Assembly (NCBI GenBank): GCA_937907205.1
Contig: CALESE010000049.1
Location: 1-10,819, forward strand
Source: an uncultured Romboutsia sp.
GTDB lineage: Bacteria > Bacillota > Clostridia > Peptostreptococcales > Peptostreptococcaceae
DNA length: 10,819 bases
Direction: 5' to 3'
Position numbers and translations under genes: made by a program. The notes below the pieces were generated by a model, which worked only from the letters and a program-made list of their open reading frames with translations, searched no databases and was not told the origin of the DNA. Below, piece by piece: positions 5,518 to 10,819 of this stretch (the stretch's first letter is position 1; every line of letters begins with the position of its first letter).

Positions 5518-8343
5518 TCATTCAAAATACTTTTTTAAGAATTGTCCTGTATATGACCCTTCAACCTTAGATACATCTCTAGGAGTTCCCGTAGCTACTA
5601 TTTGTCCACCTTTATCTCCACCTTCAGGACCTAAATCTATTATATAATCACATGTTTTTATTACATCTAGATTATGTTCTATGACTATTATAGAGTTACC
5701 TGTATCAGCTAACCTTTGTAATACATGTATTAACTTATCTACATCAGCCATATGAAGACCTGTTGTAGGCTCATCTAATATATATAATGTTTTTCCAGTA
5801 GGTCTTTTGCTAAGTTCCGTTGCAAGTTTAATTCTTTGAGCTTCTCCTCCAGACAATTGAGTTGAAGGTTGTCCTAATTTTATATATGAAAGACCTACAT
5901 CAATTAATGTTTCTAGCTTTCTTTTTATATTAGGTATATTTTCAAAAAACTTAAGAGCTTCTTCTACATTCATATCAAGTACATCTGCTATTGTTTTGTC
6001 TTTATACTTAACTTGTAGAGTTTCTCTATTATATCTTTCACCTTTACATACTTCGCAAGGTACATACACATCAGGTAAGAAGTGCATTTCTATTTTTATT
6101 ATTCCATCACCTTTACAAGCTTCACATCTTCCACCTTTTACATTAAAACTAAATCTACCTTTTTGATAACCTCTAGCTTTAGCTTCATTTGTTGATGCAA
6201 ATAAATCTCTTATCATATCAAATACACCTGTATATGTAGCTGGATTTGAACGAGGTGTTCTTCCTATTGGACTTTGGTCTATATTTATTATTTTATCTAT
6301 ATTCTCTATACCTTTAATTTCCTTATGCTTTCCTGGTTTTTCTCTTAGCTTATTTATCTTACCTGCTATACCTTTATATAATATATCATTTATTAGTGTA
6401 GATTTACCTGAACCTGATACACCTGTTATACAAGTAAATTTACCTAATGGAAATTTTACAGATAGATTCTTTAAGTTATTTTCAGTTGCTTTAACTATCT
6501 CTATAAACTGTCCATTACCCTCTCTACTTTCATCTGGTATAGTTATTTGTTTTTTACCACTTAAATATTGTCCAGTTATAGAATTCTCATCATTTAATAT
6601 TTCATCTAAAGTTCCTTGTGCAACTATATTTCCACCATGCACTCCAGCACCAGGACCTATATCAACTATATAGTCACATTCTCTCATAGTATCTTCATCA
6701 TGTTCTACTACTATAAGTGTATTACCTATATCAGTTAAATGTCTTAATGTTTTTATAAGTCTATCATTATCTCTTTGATGAAGTCCTATACTTGGTTCAT
6801 CTAATACATATAATACACCAACTAAAGCTGAGCCTATTTGAGTTGCAAGTCTTATACGCTGAGCTTCTCCACCTGATAAAGTACCTGCTTTTCTAGATAA
6901 ATTTAAATAATCTAATCCAACATCCCTTAAAAACGATGCTCTACCCTGTATTTCTTTTAGTATTTCATGTCCTATAAATTTTTGCTTTTCTGTTAAGTTT
7001 ATATTTTCTATAAAATCTATTAAATCATTAACAGAGAAATCTGTTACATCCATTATATTTTTATTATCAACTAATACAGATAATACTTCTTTTTTAAGTC
7101 TTGCCCCTTTACATTTTGGACAAGGAGTCTCTGCCATAAATTCTTCTATTTTTTCTCTAGAATACTCTGAATTAGTTTCTCTGTATCTTCTTTCTAAATT
7201 TACTATTACACCTTCAAATGGAGCTTTGTATTCTCGTTTTCCTCCATATTTAGATTCAAATATAAATTCAACCATTACATTATTACTTCCATAAAGAAGT
7301 TCCTGTACAAAATCTTCTGGTAAATCTTTAAATGGAGTTTCTATCGATACTCCAAATTTATAAGCTAAACTTTGTACCATTTTACTGTAATAAGTGTCAT
7401 CATTAACACCTACCGATCCCCAAGCAGCAATAGCTCCTTGTTTTATAGATAATTCTTTATTTGGAATAACTAAATCTGGATCTACTTCCCTACTTTCTCC
7501 AAGCCCATTACAAACCTCACATGCTCCAAATGGACTATTGAATGAAAACATTCTCGGAGATAATTCTTCGATTCCTATTCCATGCTCTGGACATGCAAAC
7601 TTAGTAGAGTAAAGTATCTCATCACCATCTATTATCTGCGCTATAACAAGTCCATCAGATAACTTTATAGCAGTTTCTATAGAGTCAGCTAATCTTGCTT
7701 CAATTCCATCTTTTATTATAATTCTATCTACTACAACCTCTATATTATGTTTTTTATTTTTATTTAAATCAATTTCATCTGTTACTTCGTAATTTTCTCC
7801 ATTAACTCTAATTCTTACGAATCCTTCTTTTTTAATATTATCTATAACTTTTTTATGAGTACCTTTTTGACCTCTTATTACAGGTGATAGTATTTGTAAT
7901 TTAGTTCTTTCAGGAAATTCCATCATCTTATCTACTATTTCTTGTACAGTCATCTGACTAATCTTTTTACCACATGTTGGACAATGTACTTCTCCTACTC
8001 TCGCAAATAATAATCTTAAGTAATCATATATTTCTGTTACAGTACCTACTGTAGAACGAGGATTTTTTGATGTTGTTTTTTGATCTATTGAAATAGCTGG
8101 TGACAATCCTTCTATATATTCTACATTTGGCTTTTCCATTTGACCTAAAAATTGTCTAGCATATGCCGATAAACTCTCAACATATCTTCTTTGACCTTCT
8201 GCATATATAGTGTCAAAAGCTAATGAAGATTTACCTGAACCTGATAGGCCTGTAAATACTATAAACTTATTTCTTGGAAGTTCTAAGTCTACATTTTTAA
8301 GATTATGCTCTTTAGCACCTTTTATTATGATTTTATCTTCCAT
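5518..8343 (-). CDS. uvrA: UvrABC excinuclease subunit A
   Basis: UvrA is the damage-recognition ATPase of nucleotide excision repair; as a dimer it scans DNA and loads UvrB. The 941 residues match the family (about 940-960). There are two ABC modules: Walker A GLSGSGKS (32-39) and GVSGSGKS (641-648), signatures LSGGEAQR (489-496 and 830-837), and Walker B segments ending in DEP (515-517 and 857-859). Zinc-binding pairs are visible at C121/C124 with C408/C411, in the first module's finger at C251/H254 with C275/C278, and in the second module's finger at C740/C743 with C763/C766. His254 stands where many UvrA proteins, including that of Escherichia coli, have Cys; a CCCH or CHCC set can still bind zinc. 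The ATG directly follows the uvrB stop with no gap, and its ribosome binding site (AAAGGA, 8355-8360) lies within uvrB, so translation is probably coupled. Confidence 0.98.
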   Translation of the reverse strand: MEDKIIIKGAKEHNLKNVDLELPRNKFIVFTGLSGSGKSSLAFDTIYAEGQRRYVESLSAYARQFLGQMEKPNVEYIEGLSPAISIDQKTTSKNPRSTVGTVTEIYDYLRLLFARVGEVHCPTCGKKISQMTVQEIVDKMMEFPERTKLQILSPVIRGQKGTHKKVIDNIKKEGFVRIRVNGENYEVTDEIDLNKNKKHNIEVVVDRIIIKDGIEARLADSIETAIKLSDGLVIAQIIDGDEILYSTKFACPEHGIGIEELSPRMFSFNSPFGACEVCNGLGESREVDPDLVIPNKELSIKQGAIAAWGSVGVNDDTYYSKMVQSLAYKFGVSIETPFKDLPEDFVQELLYGSNNVMVEFIFESKYGGKREYKAPFEGVIVNLERRYRETNSEYSREKIEEFMAETPCPKCKGARLKKEVLSVLVDNKNIMDVTDFSVNDLIDFIENINLTEKQKFIGHEILKEIQGRASFLRDVGLDYLNLSRKAGTLSGGEAQRIRLATQIGSALVGVLYVLDEPSIGLHQRDNDRLIKTLRHLTDIGNTLIVVEHDEDTMRECDYIVDIGPGAGVHGGNIVAQGTLDEILNDENSITGQYLSGKKQITIPDESREGNGQFIEIVKATENNLKNLSVKFPLGKFTCITGVSGSGKSTLINDILYKGIAGKINKLREKPGKHKEIKGIENIDKIINIDQSPIGRTPRSNPATYTGVFDMIRDLFASTNEAKARGYQKGRFSFNVKGGRCEACKGDGIIKIEMHFLPDVYVPCEVCKGERYNRETLQVKYKDKTIADVLDMNVEEALKFFENIPNIKRKLETLIDVGLSYIKLGQPSTQLSGGEAQRIKLATELSKRPTGKTLYILDEPTTGLHMADVDKLIHVLQRLADTGNSIIVIEHNLDVIKTCDYIIDLGPEGGDKGGQIVATGTPRDVSKVEGSYTGQFLKKYFE

Positions 8344-10314
8344 TTAATCTGCTATCCTTTCTTCTAGTTGCTTAATTTTATCTCTAAGTTCTGCTGCCCT
8401 TTCAAATTGTAGGTTTTGAGCAGATTCCATCATTTCTTCTTGTAATTTTATTATATTTTCCTTTATTTCTTCTATATTATCTGTTTCTTTAACTCCATAT
8501 ATTACTTTTTCATCAGCAACAATTGTTGCTTCTATAGTATCTCTTATTCCTTTTTTAATTGTAGTTGGAGTTATATTATGCTCTTTATTGTATAAAGTTT
8601 GTATCTCTCTTCTTCTCTTTGTTTCTTCTATTGCACTATTCATAGATCTAGTTATCTTATCAGCATACATTATAACTTTACCCTCTGAATTTCTAGCTGC
8701 TCTACCTATTGTCTGTATTAAAGATGTTTCTGAACGTAAGAATCCTTCCTTATCAGCATCAAGTATAGCAACAAGAGATACTTCTGGTATATCTAATCCT
8801 TCTCTAAGTAAGTTTATACCCACTAGTACATCAAATTTACCTAATCTTAAATCTCTTATTATTTCAACTCTTTCTAGAGTATCTATATCTGAGTGTAAAT
8901 ATTTAACCTTTATTCCTATTTCTTTTAAATAATTAGTTAAATCTTCACTCATTTTTTTTGTAAGAGTAGTAATTAATACCCTTTCTTGTTTTTCAATTAC
9001 TTTGTTTATCTCTACTACTAAATCATCTATTTGATTATTTATAGGTCTTACTTCTACGATAGGATCTAATAATCCTGTTGGTCTTATTATTTGCTCTGCT
9101 ATGGTAGTTGAATGCTCAATTTCATATGGACCTGGTGTTGCCGTTACAAATAATATTTGATTAATATTTTCTTCAAACTCTTCAAAGTTAAGAGGTCTAT
9201 TGTCATAGGCAGATGGTAATCTAAATCCATTATCTATTAAAGATGCTTTTCTAGATTTATCTCCTGCATACATCCCTCTAACTTGTGGTACTGTAACATG
9301 AGATTCATCTATTATTATTAAGTAATCCTTAGGGAAAAAATCCATAAGTGTATAAGGTTTTTCTCCGGGTAATCTTCCTGTTATATGTCTTGAATAATTC
9401 TCTATACCTTGACAGAATCCTATCTCTTTTAGCATCTCTATATCATATCTAGTTCTTTGTTCAATTCTTTGAGCTTCTAGTAATTTATCATTTTCTTTAA
9501 ACTCATTTACTCTTTCTTGAAGTTCTTCTTCTATTGCTAATATTGCACTTTCAACTCTTTCAGGTGTAGTTACATAGTGAGATGCAGGAAATATAACTAC
9601 ATGGTTTCTTGTACCTACAATCTTACCAGTTACATAATCTATTTCTGTTATTCTATCTATTTCATCACCAAAAAATTCAATCCTTATAGCTCTTTCATCA
9701 TTACTAGCTGGGAATATCTCCAATATATCTCCTCTAACTCTAAAAGTACCACGAGTAAAGTTTATATCATTTCTTTCATATTGTATTTCTATTAACTGCT
9801 TTATAATCTCATCTCTATCTTTTTCCATGCCGGGTCTTAAAGATACCATAAGCTTTCTATAATCTTCTGGATCCCCTAAACCATAAATACAAGATACTGA
9901 AGATATTATTATTACATCTTTTCTTTCTAATATTGCTGCTGTTGCTGAATGACGTAGCTTATCTATTTCGTCATTTATACTTGCATCTTTTTCTATATAA
10001 GTATCACTATGAGCAACATATGCCTCTGGTTGATAATAATCATAGTAACTCACAAAATATTCAACTGCATTGTCAGGAAAAAATTCTTTAAATTCACTAT
10101 ATAATTGCGCTGCTAAAGTTTTATTGTGTGCTAATATCAATGTTGGCATTTTAACTTCTTGTATAATATTAGCCATAGTAAAAGTTTTACCTGATCCTGT
10201 AACCCCTAATAATGTTGAATATTTTTCATTATTATTTATAGCACTTACTATAGAGTTAATAGCTTGTGGCTGGTCTCCAGTAGGCTTAAATTCCGACTTT
10301 AATTCAAAATCCAA
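8344..10314 (-). CDS. uvrB: UvrABC excinuclease subunit B
   Basis: UvrB is the helicase-like subunit that verifies damage and recruits UvrC. The start given here is the TTG at 10314-10312 (656 residues). A GTG three codons upstream (10323-10321) would give 659, but it overlaps the ribosome binding site itself. Numbering from that GTG: Walker A GVTGSGKT (40-47), the damage-probing beta-hairpin region rich in Tyr (93-112, YYDYYQPEAY onward), the DESH Walker B box (339-342), helicase motifs V and VI (about 502-511 GINLLREGLD; 537-544 QTIGRAAR), and a C-terminal UVR domain (about 625-657) that binds UvrC. All domains are intact. It is the first gene of the uvrBA unit, whose extended -10 promoter is covered by a LexA operator, so DNA-damage induction is expected. 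Confidence 0.97.
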   Translation of the reverse strand: MDFELKSEFKPTGDQPQAINSIVSAINNNEKYSTLLGVTGSGKTFTMANIIQEVKMPTLILAHNKTLAAQLYSEFKEFFPDNAVEYFVSYYDYYQPEAYVAHSDTYIEKDASINDEIDKLRHSATAAILERKDVIIISSVSCIYGLGDPEDYRKLMVSLRPGMEKDRDEIIKQLIEIQYERNDINFTRGTFRVRGDILEIFPASNDERAIRIEFFGDEIDRITEIDYVTGKIVGTRNHVVIFPASHYVTTPERVESAILAIEEELQERVNEFKENDKLLEAQRIEQRTRYDIEMLKEIGFCQGIENYSRHITGRLPGEKPYTLMDFFPKDYLIIIDESHVTVPQVRGMYAGDKSRKASLIDNGFRLPSAYDNRPLNFEEFEENINQILFVTATPGPYEIEHSTTIAEQIIRPTGLLDPIVEVRPINNQIDDLVVEINKVIEKQERVLITTLTKKMSEDLTNYLKEIGIKVKYLHSDIDTLERVEIIRDLRLGKFDVLVGINLLREGLDIPEVSLVAILDADKEGFLRSETSLIQTIGRAARNSEGKVIMYADKITRSMNSAIEETKRRREIQTLYNKEHNITPTTIKKGIRDTIEATIVADEKVIYGVKETDNIEEIKENIIKLQEEMMESAQNLQFERAAELRDKIKQLEERIAD

Positions 10315-10322
10315 ATCTCTCA

Positions 10323-10329
10323 CTCCTTT
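10323..10329 (-). promoter_or_regulatory. Ribosome binding site that places the uvrB start at TTG
   Basis: The minus strand reads AAAGGAGTGAGAGATTTG. The last G of AAAGGAG is also the first base of the upstream GTG, so a ribosome bound here cannot start at that GTG. The TTG at 10314-10312 is 8 bases further on, an ordinary distance. Confidence 0.75.
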
Positions 10330-10332
10330 GTA

Positions 10333-10346
10333 CGAACATTTGTTTC
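10333..10346. promoter_or_regulatory. LexA operator (SOS box) of uvrBA
   Basis: The plus strand reads CGAACATTTGTTTC, fitting the Gram-positive LexA consensus CGAAC-RNRY-GTTYC at every specified position except one in the spacer. It starts directly after the predicted transcription start of uvrB, between the -10 element and the ribosome binding site, where bound LexA would block transcription. uvrBA is a classic SOS operon in Bacillus and clostridia, which strengthens the call. Confidence 0.85.
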
Positions 10347-10353
10347 TATACTT

Positions 10354-10362
10354 ATTATATCA
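10354..10362 (-). promoter_or_regulatory. Extended -10 promoter of uvrBA
   Basis: The minus strand reads TGATATAAT: a perfect TATAAT preceded by the TGn extension. The -35 region is an A-tract with no good hexamer, which is common when the extended -10 is present. Transcription would begin near 10347, at the edge of the LexA box. Confidence 0.65.
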
Positions 10363-10609
10363 TATATAATAAATATTTTTTAAAATTTTATTTATATTAT
10401 AACCTTTTAGATAAATACTTTTTTATATCCGTATATCTTCTATACAAAATACTTATAAAAATTATTTTAAATATTTTACCCAATCTAAATAAATTTGAAC
10501 ATTCTTAATATATAATAAAAAATTCTATTTACTCGATATATATTTTCTTTAAAAATTAATCGTTTAATTATATAAATATTTAATAGTTCATATATTAAGT
10601 TTTATTTAA
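10363..10609. other. AT-rich gene-free stretch upstream of uvrBA
   Basis: This belongs to the roughly 500-base gene-free right end of the window. It is almost entirely A and T, with frequent stops in all frames. I see no ribosome binding site followed by a usable frame, no strong hairpin and no second LexA site. It probably insulates the uvrBA promoter and may supply A-tract upstream contacts to RNA polymerase; that role is inference. Confidence 0.6.
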
Positions 10610-10610
10610 C

Positions 10611-10646
10611 ATAAAAATAAAGGCCTCTATGGGGGATAGAGACCTT
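10611..10646 (-). terminator. Leftward terminator with a C5 loop
   Basis: On the minus strand an 11-bp stem (10646-10636 with 10630-10620, including one U-G wobble) closes a loop of five C and is followed by TATTTTTAT. On the plus strand the wobble becomes a C-A mismatch and no T-tail follows, so it should work only leftwards. It probably stops transcription arriving from beyond the right end before it reaches uvrBA. Confidence 0.7.
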
Positions 10647-10789
10647 AAATGGGGGAGATTGAGTAATTCATTTGTTTATATTAAGTTTTACATTATAATT
10701 ATCTCCTCATTAATAGATTTATATACATTTATTTTTAATTTTTTACTATTAATATATTTAATCATAAAAATATAGACTTCGATTTTAAA

Positions 10790-10819
10790 CATAAAAAAAG
10801 ATTACGTGGCTACGTCTTA
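10790..10819 (-). terminator. Possible second leftward terminator, cut by the window edge
   Basis: On the minus strand, ACGT-AGCC-ACGT plus AAG/CTT can form an imperfect hairpin with a 3-base bulge, followed by seven T residues. The stem is weak as seen, and the sequence stops at the window end, so a longer stem may exist outside. It would end a leftward gene or RNA lying just beyond 10819. Confidence 0.35.

Noticed and set aside
10629..10775. Plus-strand 48-codon frame starting inside the hairpin loop (hydrophobic, Ile/Leu/Phe-rich peptide)
   Set aside because: The start codon lies in the leftward terminator stem, the only upstream ribosome-binding-like sequence is AAAGG at 5 bases, and the hydrophobic content is what random T-rich DNA encodes.
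10688..10792. Minus-strand 34-codon frame ending in ATG TAA, with GAGGAG 9 bases before the final ATG
   Set aside because: The long version has no ribosome binding site before its first ATG and sits on a T-tract; the GAGGAG would only drive a start-stop pair. Probably chance in AT-rich DNA.
1..10819. CRISPR array, tRNA, rRNA, riboswitch or toxin-antitoxin pair
   Set aside because: No regularly spaced repeats, no tRNA-like cloverleaf, no long conserved leader and no toxin-like gene pair were seen. Apart from hairpins, the gaps are short and AT-rich.

Overview
The window looks like a piece of the core chromosome of a low-GC Gram-positive anaerobe, most likely a clostridium. The DNA is very AT-rich. 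The genes use strong AAGGAGG-type ribosome binding sites. A NuoE/HymA-type hydrogenase-associated iron-sulfur protein and an HPr kinase/phosphorylase point to Clostridia, and the protein flavour suggests Peptostreptococcaceae (relatives of Clostridioides). That family placement is inference.

Left part, plus strand: a clear promoter precedes a cardiolipin synthase gene (188-1669, TTG start). A long hairpin terminator follows, then a single-gene unit for a NuoE/HymA-like [2Fe-2S] protein (1846-2334). The partners such a protein normally works with (NuoF/HymB, NuoG/HymC) are not beside it.

Right part, minus strand: the order of transcription is uvrB (starting near 10314), uvrA (8343-5518), a terminator, a new promoter, uvrC (5305-3494) and hprK (3487-2558). 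A bidirectional terminator at 2524-2559 separates hprK from the convergent hymA-like gene. UvrA, UvrB and UvrC together form the nucleotide excision repair enzyme: UvrA2-UvrB finds damage, UvrB verifies it, and UvrC cuts on both sides. A near-consensus LexA operator (10333-10346) sits just downstream of an extended -10 promoter for uvrBA, so SOS control of uvrBA is predicted. The uvrC-hprK unit has its own promoter with no visible LexA site, so uvrC seems to be expressed together with the carbon-catabolite regulator HprK rather than with uvrBA.

Right edge (10363-10819): there is no convincing gene. It holds an AT-rich stretch and one or two leftward terminators that probably end transcription coming from outside the window.

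I found no previously undescribed system. The points worth a second look are modest: the orphan hymA-like gene, the split control of the uvr genes, a probable re-annotation of the uvrB start, three TTG starts among six genes, and residue changes in the first UvrA zinc finger and the HprK P-loop.
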